Source: JBFEYJ01 sp041563315
GTDB lineage: Bacteria > Pseudomonadota > Gammaproteobacteria > Thiohalomonadales > Thiohalomonadaceae
Reading direction: 5' to 3'
Assembly: GCA_041563315.1 (NCBI GenBank)
Contig: JBFFNE010000088.1
Coordinates: 1 to 12,147, forward strand
Length of the DNA stretch: 12,147 bases
The position numbers were made by a program, and so were the translations under genes. This document shows positions 6,028-12,147 of this stretch, in pieces; positions within the stretch are counted from its first letter, which is position 1, and every line of letters begins with the position of its first letter. The notes below the pieces were generated by a model that saw nothing but the letters and a program-made list of their open reading frames with translations, was not told the origin of the DNA and did no database searches.

Positions 6028-7077
6028 TTACGCCTCGGCCACCTTGGGCGCCTCCACGGCTTCGCCCTGATGCTCATCCGGGTTCACGCTAGGCAACAGC
6101 TCAGCGCGAATCCTGCCCTCAATATCAGCAGCCATATCGGGATTATCCTTGAGGAAGTTACGCACGTTATCCTTGCCCTGGCCAATACGATCACCGTTGT
6201 AGCTGTACCAGGCGCCGGACTTGTCGACGATATCCAGCTTGACGCCCATATCGATGATCTCGCCCTCGCGGGAGATCCCTTCACCATAGAGAATATCGAA
6301 CTCCACCTGCTTGAAGGGAGGGGCCACCTTGTTCTTGACCACTTTGACGCGGGTCTCGTTACCCACCACCTCATCGCCTTTCTTGATCGAGCCGATACGG
6401 CGGATATCGAGGCGTACCGAGGAGTAGAACTTGAGGGCGTTGCCACCGGTGGTGGTTTCCGGGCTCCCAAACATTACACCGATCTTCATACGGATCTGGT
6501 TAATGAAAATCACCAGGGTGTTGGAACGCTTGATGTTGGCAGTAAGCTTGCGCAGCGCCTGGGACATCAGGCGCGCCTGCAGACCGACGTGGGAATCGCC
6601 CATGTCGCCCTCGATCTCCGCCTTGGGGGTCAGCGCCGCGACCGAATCGATCACTACCACATCGACGGCGCTGGAACGGACCAACATGTCAGTGATCTCC
6701 AGCGCCTGCTCGCCGGTGTCGGGCTGTGAAACCAGCAGTTCGTCCACATCGACGCCCAGCTTTTGTGCGTACTGCGGATCAAGGGCGTGCTCGGCATCGA
6801 CGAAGGCACAGGTGCCACCCACCTTCTGTGCCTCAGCTATCACCTGGAGGGTCAGCGTGGTTTTACCGGAAGATTCCGGCCCATAGATCTCAATCACCCT
6901 TCCCTTAGGCAGGCCGCCTATCCCCAGCGCTACATCCAGCCCCAGTGAACCGGTGGAGATGGCTTCAATATTGCGTATGACACTCTCATCGCCCATCCGC
7001 ATTACAGAGCCCTTGCCAAACTGCTTTTCGATCTGCCCCAGTGCTGCTGCCAACGCTTTTTTCTTCTGTTCGTCCAC
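6028..7077 (-). CDS. recA: Recombinase RecA
   Basis: This 349-residue RecA (E. coli 353) polymerises on single-stranded DNA, catalyses strand exchange and stimulates self-cleavage of LexA-type repressors. It shows Walker A GPESSGKT (66-73), catalytic Glu96 in FVDAEHALD, Walker B VVVIDSV (140-146), the DNA-binding L2 region about 195-210 (MKIGVMFGSPETTTGGNAL) and an acidic C-terminal tail. The start codon is GTG at 7077, giving MDEQKKKALAAALGQIEKQFGKGS; the strong Shine-Dalgarno GAGGAG (7087-7092) 9 nt upstream decides it. A good promoter precedes it and a strong terminator follows. The upstream neighbour is a divergent WYL-domain regulator. No canonical gammaproteobacterial LexA box is present in the upstream region. 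Confidence 0.99.
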   Translation of the reverse strand: MDEQKKKALAAALGQIEKQFGKGSVMRMGDESVIRNIEAISTGSLGLDVALGIGGLPKGRVIEIYGPESSGKTTLTLQVIAEAQKVGGTCAFVDAEHALDPQYAQKLGVDVDELLVSQPDTGEQALEITDMLVRSSAVDVVVIDSVAALTPKAEIEGDMGDSHVGLQARLMSQALRKLTANIKRSNTLVIFINQIRMKIGVMFGSPETTTGGNALKFYSSVRLDIRRIGSIKKGDEVVGNETRVKVVKNKVAPPFKQVEFDILYGEGISREGEIIDMGVKLDIVDKSGAWYSYNGDRIGQGKDNVRNFLKDNPDMAADIEGRIRAELLPSVNPDEHQGEAVEAPKVAEA

Positions 7078-7097
7078 GGCTTGTTACTCCTCAATCG

Positions 7098-7133
7098 GTT
7101 TCATTCAACGGGTCGCATCGTGATGCCTGAAAC
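7098..7133 (-). promoter_or_regulatory. Nested inverted repeat in the recA leader
   Basis: An outer inverted repeat gtttca (7098-7103) / tgaaac (7128-7133) encloses an inner one, gcatc-gt-gatgc (7115-7126). It lies between the -10 element and the Shine-Dalgarno, so it could fold at the very 5' end of recA mRNA or bind a protein just downstream of the start of transcription. Structure is seen; function is unknown. Confidence 0.35.
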
Positions 7134-7135
7134 AA

Positions 7136-7164
7136 AATTTAGCCTATACTTTTCACCATGTCAA
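7136..7164 (-). promoter_or_regulatory. recA promoter (sigma-70 type)
   Basis: On the minus strand a perfect -35 TTGACA (7159-7164) is followed by exactly 17 bp and -10 TAAATT (7136-7141, four of six consensus bases). This gives a leader of about 50 nt before the GTG. One copy of a 21-bp-spaced direct repeat covers the -35 element. Confidence 0.75.
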
Positions 7165-7199
7165 TATTTTTTACTACCCATTCAATATTTACTTACCAC
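7156..7199. promoter_or_regulatory. Direct-repeat pair, candidate operator between recA and WYL gene
   Basis: Plus-strand copies ccatgtcaatattt (7156-7169) and ccattcaatattt (7178-7190) share tcaatattt at 7161 and 7182, exactly 21 bp or two helical turns apart. Both continue into similar sequence (ttactacc at 7171-7178, acttacc at 7191-7197). The first copy overlaps the recA -35; the second touches the candidate -35 of the WYL gene. Tandem same-face sites at a divergent promoter suggest a binding site for a dimeric or oligomeric regulator, plausibly the WYL protein itself. The repeat is seen; the binder is inferred. AT-richness raises the chance of coincidence. Confidence 0.45.
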
Positions 7200-7216
7200 A
7201 AAAAAGTACGTATTCT
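7188..7216 (+). promoter_or_regulatory. Candidate promoter of the WYL regulator gene
   Basis: TTTACT (7188-7193) and TATTCT (7211-7216) are 17 bp apart, each matching four of six sigma-70 consensus bases. The predicted start lies about 40 bp before the ATG. The -35 overlaps the end of the second direct-repeat copy, which would allow autoregulation. Confidence 0.35.
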
Positions 7217-7260
7217 TCGTCACCATAATCAACAAGAGAAAATGAGATGGAGCGGCAGTA

Positions 7261-8163
7261 ATGACCTTGCCCGACAAAGCGATAAAGAAGCAGCTTGAGG
7301 AGATGAAGTGGAGCACCCGCCAACGGCTTCAATATATTGAAGTCATGGCGTTCTATTGCGGTGTGGTCACCCGGAACGACGTCGCCAAGGCCTTCGGCAT
7401 CTCCGATGCAGCGGCGACCAAGGACCTGGCACTTTACGGCCGCCTCGCCCCCGACAACCTGATCTACCGACAGCTCCTGTTTGGCTATGTCCCGGCTCCC
7501 GACTTCCACGAGTGTATCGCTGATCTCTCGCCCGAGGCGGTGCTACCGATGATCGCACACAACCTGACCGGCATGAGCGGACCTTATGGCAAACAGCGGA
7601 TCTTCGGTATACCGGCCGAATCCCTGCCCATTCCGGCGAGGCTGCCGAACAAGGAGATAACGGCGCAGGTACTGCGCTCCGTGGCGCAGCAGAAGAAACT
7701 GCGCCTGCGTTATCGCTCCCTCTCCGACCGTCAAAGTGAGCATGAGCGGGTCATCGAGCCCCACTCCCTGTGCCATAATGGCCTTCGCTGGCACATCCGG
7801 GCCTACAGCGAGGAGACCTTCGACTTCCGTGATTTTGTCCTGTCACGGATAGAGGAAGCGCAAATGATGGATGAGGCGTCGGAGTCCAGTGCCCAATATG
7901 ATGAGGAGTGGGTCGAGACCCTCACCCTGGAATTGGTGCCTCACCCGGGCCTACCGGAAAACAAACGGCTCAACCTGTTAATGGACTACGGCGCAACAGC
8001 CGAGACAATAACAATCGAGGTACGGCGCGCGCTGTTCGGTTACCTGCTACAACAACTGTCAATCGACACCACCGCCGATCACTCCCGTAATCCACATGCC
8101 TACCAACTGGTGGTCGCCAACCGGGATGAGGTAGAGCCTTTTGCGGAGTGGGCGTTTAAATGA
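7261..8163 (+). CDS. WYL-domain transcriptional regulator (wHTH-WYL-WCX)
   Basis: A 300-residue protein with the architecture of BrxR/CapW-like WYL regulators. An N-terminal winged helix-turn-helix spans about 20-70 (RLQYIEVMAFYCGVVTRNDV, then FGISDAAATKDLALY), a WYL domain about 133-201 (LRLRYRSLSD, RVIEPHSL, RWHIRAYSEE, FRDFVLSRIE) and a WCX dimerisation region about 215-300. WYL domains sense ligands such as nucleic acids or nucleotides; WYL regulators control defence islands (BrxR, CapW) or DNA-damage genes (PafBC, DriD). The family's W-Y-L triad reads W-H-I here. The start is supported by GGAG 8 nt before the ATG. It is divergent from recA and convergent with thpR, with no defence operon nearby. 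Its ligand and targets are unknown; control of itself and recA is inference. Confidence 0.88.
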   Translation: MTLPDKAIKKQLEEMKWSTRQRLQYIEVMAFYCGVVTRNDVAKAFGISDAAATKDLALYGRLAPDNLIYRQLLFGYVPAPDFHECIADLSPEAVLPMIAHNLTGMSGPYGKQRIFGIPAESLPIPARLPNKEITAQVLRSVAQQKKLRLRYRSLSDRQSEHERVIEPHSLCHNGLRWHIRAYSEETFDFRDFVLSRIEEAQMMDEASESSAQYDEEWVETLTLELVPHPGLPENKRLNLLMDYGATAETITIEVRRALFGYLLQQLSIDTTADHSRNPHAYQLVVANRDEVEPFAEWAFK

Positions 8164-8184
8164 AGTTGAAAGTAACTTTCAACT
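8164..8184. repeat. 21-bp perfect palindrome at convergent gene ends
   Basis: Arms agttgaaagt (8164-8173) and actttcaact (8175-8184) flank a single A. The palindrome begins directly after the WYL stop codon and includes the thpR stop (8179-8181). As RNA it would give an 8-bp stem with a 5-nt loop on either strand. There is no T tract, so it is at best a weak bidirectional terminator; it could also be a protein-binding site. Confidence 0.5.
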
Positions 8185-8706
8185 CAAACCCCACCGCTGC
8201 AGCACCTCATAGCGCACCCCTTCCGGGCGCGTCTCGGAAACCACCAGGGCAAACTCATTGATAGGCCAGGCGAGGGGGGATATAAAGTTTTCTGCCGGGG
8301 GCCGGCGGGCCTTGCGCATCAGGGTCATGTGGGCCTGGAACGGGCGTTCGTCGGGTTCGAGGTGACAGCCGAGCATCGCATTTTTCATCGCCATGGCCAG
8401 ATCGAGCAACGGTGGAGGCAGGGTTTCTGTCCCCAGCCATACCACCTGGGGACGGCGCCAGAAACCGAGCCGATCCAGCTGCAGGGTAAAAGCGGGAAGC
8501 GAGATTGCATCCGCCGCCTGCTCCATGCAGCGGCGGGTATCGGCATCGACACTACCGAGAAAGGCCAAGGTAATATGCAGATTCTCCAACACAACCAGTC
8601 GCCCGCCACACCCCATTAGCCGCGGTGGATAGGCGGCCAGTTGCCGGCGGACCGCCTCGTCCGGCCACAGGGCGAAGAAGAGACGCTGGCGTTCTGCCTC
8701 AGCCAT
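8179..8706 (-). CDS. thpR: RNA 2',3'-cyclic phosphodiesterase (2'-5' RNA ligase family)
   Basis: A 175-residue member of the ThpR/LigT two-histidine phosphoesterase family (E. coli ThpR has 176). The enzyme opens 2',3'-cyclic phosphate ends of RNA and in vitro can join tRNA halves by a 2'-5' bond. Both catalytic HxTx motifs are present: HITL (44-47) and HMTL (126-129). Family landmarks RLFFALWPDE (8-17) and the C-terminal RYEVLQRW (165-172) also match. The frame is open further upstream, to 8925, but that part lies inside pncC and looks unlike the family. The ATG at 8706 gives the standard N terminus. It overlaps the pncC stop by 8 bp (ATGGCTGA), so translational coupling is likely. Its 3' end overlaps the palindrome shared with the WYL gene. 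Confidence 0.93.
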   Translation of the reverse strand: MAEAERQRLFFALWPDEAVRRQLAAYPPRLMGCGGRLVVLENLHITLAFLGSVDADTRRCMEQAADAISLPAFTLQLDRLGFWRRPQVVWLGTETLPPPLLDLAMAMKNAMLGCHLEPDERPFQAHMTLMRKARRPPAENFISPLAWPINEFALVVSETRPEGVRYEVLQRWGLS

Positions 8707-9199
8707 GCAGTTGCCGTTGCGCACCACGAAGCGCATGGACCACCGCCTGGCGGCGCACCGCTTCGCGGTCGCCGTCGAAGCAGATGCGCTCGGCCTGAGC
8801 CCCCACCCCGCTGTGGGCCCAAGCAAAGCAAACCGTGCCGACCGGTTTTTGCTCGCTTCCGCCACCAGGTCCGGCGATGCCGCTGATGGCCACGGTGAAC
8901 TGGGCATGACTGCGCGCCAGGGCACCCATGGCCATCTCGGAGACGGTCTGTTCGCTTACCGCCCCATGGTGCGCCAGGGTCTCCCCACTGACCCCAAGCA
9001 TCTCCTGCTTCGACGCGTTGGTATAAGTGACGAATCCGCGCTCGAACCAGGCGGAACTCCCGGGAAGGTCAGTACAGACCTTGGCCACCCAGCCGCCAGT
9101 GCAGGACTCGGCCACCGCCAACATCCAGCCGTAACGGATCAGGGACTCTGCCACTTCCGCTACCAGCGCCTGCAGCGCCTCGTCACTATTATCAGTCAT
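8699..9199 (-). CDS. pncC: Nicotinamide-nucleotide amidohydrolase PncC (CinA C-terminal family)
   Basis: This 166-residue single-domain protein deamidates nicotinamide mononucleotide to nicotinate mononucleotide, recycling NMN such as that released by the NAD-dependent DNA ligase. It carries the family motifs AESCTGGWVA (30-39), VTYTNASK (57-64), the glycine-rich SGIAGPGGG (106-114), KPVGTV (118-123) and DGDRE (142-146). The N-terminal COG1058 domain of long CinA proteins is absent, as in E. coli PncC. AAGGA lies 8 nt before the ATG at 9199. The gene heads a two-gene unit with thpR. Placement upstream of recA is conserved in gammaproteobacteria, but here the WYL gene and the strand change break any read-through into recA. 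Confidence 0.95.
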   Translation of the reverse strand: MTDNSDEALQALVAEVAESLIRYGWMLAVAESCTGGWVAKVCTDLPGSSAWFERGFVTYTNASKQEMLGVSGETLAHHGAVSEQTVSEMAMGALARSHAQFTVAISGIAGPGGGSEQKPVGTVCFAWAHSGVGAQAERICFDGDREAVRRQAVVHALRGAQRQLHG

Positions 9200-9262
9200 C
9201 GCATTTATCCTTATTAGACGCAGGGGCCCCGAACCGGACAGGCACTCGAGCCCAAGATCCTA

Positions 9263-9291
9263 AGTATGGAAAGCGCCAGCACGTGAATCAA
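9263..9291 (-). promoter_or_regulatory. Candidate promoter of pncC-thpR
   Basis: On the minus strand TTGATT (9286-9291) and CATACT (9263-9268) are exactly 17 bp apart, each with four of six consensus bases, about 65 bp upstream of the pncC ATG. Moderate matches only. Confidence 0.35.
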
Positions 9292-9347
9292 TCCCTTTTC
9301 CGTTAACCGTAATATCAACACCTCGTTTTCCCTGCATCCAGCCGTGA

Positions 9348-9467
9348 TGTAGGTAAAGACTGACGTTGTGCTACGTTGTGCGGCACAGTTGGGCTTTAGT
9401 CCGACATGGCGAGGATACGTTGCGCAACGCGGTTGGAGTGTAATCCGACCAACTACCAAGACAACGT
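9348..9467. repeat. Degenerate repeat cluster between pncC and mutS
   Basis: This is part of the 340-bp gap 9200-9539, which has no gene. Two 18-mers, GTTGGGCTTTAGTCCGAC (9388-9405) and GTTGGAGTGTAATCCGAC (9432-9449), share both ends; each can fold by pairing GTTGG with CCGAC. Between them lies the palindrome gttgcgcaac (9419-9428). A 9-mer acgttgtgc occurs twice with a 10-bp period (9363-9371, 9373-9381), and its core returns inverted as acaacgt (9461-9467). This resembles decayed copies of small palindromic intergenic repeats common in gammaproteobacteria. The remainder of the gap holds the pncC promoter candidate and, near mutS, no promoter I can defend. Confidence 0.45.
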
Positions 9468-9539
9468 GTTCAGGTTAATCGCCATGACGGGCTGTTTCTA
9501 TCTGGCCGACAAAAGGGCTTTTCCGATACACTTGCACGA

Positions 9540-12110
9540 ATGAGCAGAACAGAGAACAAGAGCGCCCAGCCGCCCGCCCACACCCCGATGATGCAGCAGT
9601 ATCGACGCATCAAGGCCGAGTATCCGCAGATGCTGCTGTTCTACCGCATGGGGGACTTCTATGAGCTGTTCCATGACGATGCCCGGCGCGCGGCCGAACT
9701 ACTGGACATCACCCTGACTGCCCGCGGCGCCTCGGCCGGCGAGCCAATCCCCATGGCGGGGGTGCCCTATCATGCGGTGGAGGGCTACCTGGCGCGGCTC
9801 ATTCGGCTCGGCGAGTCGGTGGCGATCTGCGAGCAGATCGGTGACCCGGCGACCAGCAAGGGGCCGGTGGAGCGCAAGGTGGTGCGCATCGTCACCCCAG
9901 GCACGGTCACCGACGAGGCGCTGCTTGAGGAGCGACGCGACAACCTCATCAGCGCCGTGACACACCATGGTGAGGTATTCGGGCTGGCTACATTGGACCT
10001 GACCAGTGGGCGCTTCACCGTGCAACAGGTAAATGGTGAAGAGGGTCTTCATGCGGAACTCGAACGGTTACGCCCGGCCGAACTGCTGCTCAATGAGGAA
10101 TCGGGGCTGCCCCTCCAGCACAGTAGCCTCAAGCGCCTGCCGCCCTGGCACTTTGAGCACGATAGCGCCAAACGCCTGCTCTGCACCCAGTTCGGCACCC
10201 GCGATCTGAGCGGCTTCGGTTGCGAGTCGATGGAACTGGCCATTAGCGCCGCCGGGGCACTGCTTCAGTACGTGCAGGAGACCCAGCGCACCACCCTGCC
10301 CCACCTGCAGCGCCTGATCCCGGAACAGCGGGATCAGGCGGTGCAGCTCGACGCGGCCAGCCGGCGCAACCTGGAATTGGAGCACAATCTCGGCGGCGAT
10401 CACCGCCGCACCCTGGCCGGCGTGATGGATCGCACTACCACACCGATGGGAAGCCGCCTGCTACGCCGCTGGATCAACCGCCCGCTGCGCCAGCATGCCG
10501 CGCTGCACGCCCGCCAGCAGGCCATCGCCAGTCTGCTGGAAGATGCCCTGTTCGAGTCGATGCGCGATCGACTGCGCGGTATCGGTGACATCGAACGCAT
10601 TCTCACCCGCATCGCCCTCAAATCGGCCCGTCCCCGCGACCTGACCCAGCTGCGTAGCGCGCTGGCACGCCTGCCGTTGTTGCAGCAGGAGCTGGCCGGG
10701 GTCGACTCGCCGCTCATTGCTGATTTGCTAATGCGCATCGGCGACTACCCTGATGTCCACGATTTATTACATCGAGCCGTGATCGATGAGCCACCGGTGC
10801 TGATCCGCGACGGCGGCGTCATCGCCGCCGGTTACGACAGCGAACTCGACGAGCTGCGTGCTATCCGCGAGAATGCTGGCCAGTTCCTCCTTGAGCTGGA
10901 GGCCCGTGAACGCGAACGCAGCGGTATCCCCACACTCAAGGTGAGCTACAACCGGGTCCACGGCTATTACATTGAGGTCAGCCGGGCGCAGAGCGAAAAG
11001 GTGCCCGAGGACTACATCCGTCGCCAGACCCTCAAGAGCGCCGAGCGCTACATCACCCCTGAACTCAAGGGCTTCGAGGAGAAGGCACTCTCCGCCGCCG
11101 AGCGGGCGCTCTCACGGGAGAAGGCCCTTTATGAAACCCTGCTCGCTACCCTGTGCGAGCATCTGGCACCGCTGCAGGAGACTGCAGCGGCCCTGGCCGA
11201 ACTCGATGCCCTGAACAACCTGGCCGAACGGGCCGATGCCCTCAACCTGAGCCAACCGCAGCTAATGGATGAGGCGGGCATCGAGATCCACGGCGGGCGG
11301 CACATTGTGGTCGAACAGGTGATGGACGCGCCCTTTGTGCCCAACGATATTCTGCTCGATGATGAGCGGCGCATGCTCATCATCACCGGCCCCAACATGG
11401 GCGGCAAATCGACCTACATGCGTCAGACCGCGCTGATCGTATTGCTGGCCCACATCGGCAGCTTTGTCCCCGCCGACAGCGTCCGCATCGGCCCGGTGGA
11501 TCGCATCTTCACCCGCATTGGTGCCTCCGATGACTTGGCCACCGGGCGCTCCACCTTCATGGTAGAGATGACCGAAACGGCCAACATCCTCAACAACGCC
11601 ACCGACCAGAGTCTGGTGCTGATGGATGAGATCGGTCGCGGCACCTCCACCTTCGACGGTATGTCGCTCGCCTGGTCCTGTGCCCGTCACCTGGCAATGG
11701 AGCTGCGCGCCTATACCCTCTTCGCCACCCACTATTTCGAGCTGACCACCCTGCCGGAGTCGCTGTCCAACGTGGCCAACGTCCACCTCGACGCGGTCGA
11801 ACACGGCGACGAAATCATCTTCATGCACAGTGTTAAAGAGGGACCGGCCAATCAGAGCTACGGCTTGCAAGTGGCACAACTGGCCGGCGTGCCACGTGAG
11901 GTGGTGCGGCGGGCGCGCGAGAAACTGCGCGAGCTTGAGGACAGCAGCGCCACAGAAGTACAGAGTGAGTCTCCGGCCCATCAAATCGGCCTGTTTGAAA
12001 CGGCTCCTCCGCCCCACCCCCTGCTGGAGGAGGTAGCGGCCATCGATCCCGACAGCCTCAGCCCGCGCGAGGCCTTGCAGCAGCTCTATCGACTCAAGGA
12101 ATTGCTGTAG
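9540..12110 (+). CDS. mutS: DNA mismatch repair protein MutS
   Basis: This is a full-length MutS of 856 residues (E. coli 853) that recognises mispairs and small loops and recruits MutL. The mismatch-reading motif GDFYELF carries Phe40 and Glu42, equivalent to E. coli Phe36 and Glu38. Connector, lever and clamp domains follow to about 560. The ATPase has Walker A GPNMGGKST (617-625), Walker B LMDE (Asp696, Glu697), and the signature STFMVEM just before it. QIGLF (815-819) matches a beta-clamp binding motif, and the C-terminal DPDSLSPREALQQLYRLKELL is the tetramerisation segment. The start aligns with the family although no Shine-Dalgarno is evident before 9540. It is divergent from pncC. The 37 bp after the stop show no terminator. 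Confidence 0.99.
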   Translation: MSRTENKSAQPPAHTPMMQQYRRIKAEYPQMLLFYRMGDFYELFHDDARRAAELLDITLTARGASAGEPIPMAGVPYHAVEGYLARLIRLGESVAICEQIGDPATSKGPVERKVVRIVTPGTVTDEALLEERRDNLISAVTHHGEVFGLATLDLTSGRFTVQQVNGEEGLHAELERLRPAELLLNEESGLPLQHSSLKRLPPWHFEHDSAKRLLCTQFGTRDLSGFGCESMELAISAAGALLQYVQETQRTTLPHLQRLIPEQRDQAVQLDAASRRNLELEHNLGGDHRRTLAGVMDRTTTPMGSRLLRRWINRPLRQHAALHARQQAIASLLEDALFESMRDRLRGIGDIERILTRIALKSARPRDLTQLRSALARLPLLQQELAGVDSPLIADLLMRIGDYPDVHDLLHRAVIDEPPVLIRDGGVIAAGYDSELDELRAIRENAGQFLLELEARERERSGIPTLKVSYNRVHGYYIEVSRAQSEKVPEDYIRRQTLKSAERYITPELKGFEEKALSAAERALSREKALYETLLATLCEHLAPLQETAAALAELDALNNLAERADALNLSQPQLMDEAGIEIHGGRHIVVEQVMDAPFVPNDILLDDERRMLIITGPNMGGKSTYMRQTALIVLLAHIGSFVPADSVRIGPVDRIFTRIGASDDLATGRSTFMVEMTETANILNNATDQSLVLMDEIGRGTSTFDGMSLAWSCARHLAMELRAYTLFATHYFELTTLPESLSNVANVHLDAVEHGDEIIFMHSVKEGPANQSYGLQVAQLAGVPREVVRRAREKLRELEDSSATEVQSESPAHQIGLFETAPPPHPLLEEVAAIDPDSLSPREALQQLYRLKELL

Positions 12111-12147
12111 TCAACACCTCCCCAACAGATGTTCTATCCTTAATATC

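Noticed and set aside
5908..6729. 273-codon plus-strand frame
   Set aside because: Antisense to recA and starting inside the REP-like cluster; no domain and no ribosome site.
7159..7180. PafBC-type RecA-NDp motif in the recA promoter
   Set aside because: The TTGACA region resembles the start of the mycobacterial TTGTCRGTG-N8-TANNNT motif, but the second base block and spacing do not match, so it is explained by an ordinary -35.
8707..8925. 73-residue N-terminal extension of thpR
   Set aside because: It lies inside pncC in another frame and has no similarity to the ThpR family, which begins at the ATG at 8706.
11262..12017. 251-codon minus-strand frame
   Set aside because: Antisense to the mutS ATPase and C-terminal region; a shadow of mutS codon bias.
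1..12147. CRISPR array, toxin-antitoxin, phage or transposase genes
   Set aside because: No regularly spaced repeats and no such proteins were found; all sizeable genes belong to housekeeping families plus one WYL regulator.

Overview
The window looks like chromosomal core DNA of a gammaproteobacterium. It is moderately GC-rich, and all protein genes except one belong to conserved housekeeping families. The gene order merges two arrangements known from that class: recA-recX-alaS-csrA-tRNA-Ser-tRNA-Arg as in Escherichia coli, and alaS-lysC-csrA(rsmA) plus a linked mutS/cinA/recA group as in Pseudomonas-type genomes. An environmental or sulfur-oxidising gammaproteobacterium is possible, but the sequence does not fix the genus.

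Layout, left to right. Positions 1-750 hold three minus-strand tRNA genes: Arg(CCT), Arg(ACG) and Ser(GCT). Arg(ACG) has its own strong promoter and an intrinsic terminator. Minus-strand protein genes follow: csrA (807-995), lysC (1158-2396, with a likely internal start for a beta subunit), alaS (2622-5246), recX (5279-5749) and recA (6028-7077). recA is separated from recX by an intrinsic terminator and a REP-like repeat cluster. The only plus-strand gene in the middle is a 300-residue WYL-domain transcription factor (7261-8163). It is divergent from recA and shares a 183-bp AT-rich control region with it. A minus-strand pair, pncC (8699-9199) and thpR (8179-8706), overlaps by 8 bp. Last is mutS on the plus strand (9540-12110), divergent from pncC across 340 bp that holds degenerate repeats.

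Functionally the window combines DNA repair (RecA, its modulator RecX, mismatch sensor MutS), nucleotide and RNA processing (PncC, ThpR), translation (AlaRS, tRNAs), aspartate-family amino-acid synthesis (LysC) and post-transcriptional control (CsrA).

The feature most worth following is the recA/WYL divergent control region. I see no canonical gammaproteobacterial LexA box (CTGT-N8-ACAG) there. It does contain a pair of near-identical direct repeats exactly 21 bp apart, one over the recA -35 element and one touching the candidate -35 of the WYL gene. WYL proteins control DNA-damage responses in other bacteria (PafBC, DriD), so this may be a WYL-controlled recA. That is inference. No defence system, transposon or CRISPR array is visible.
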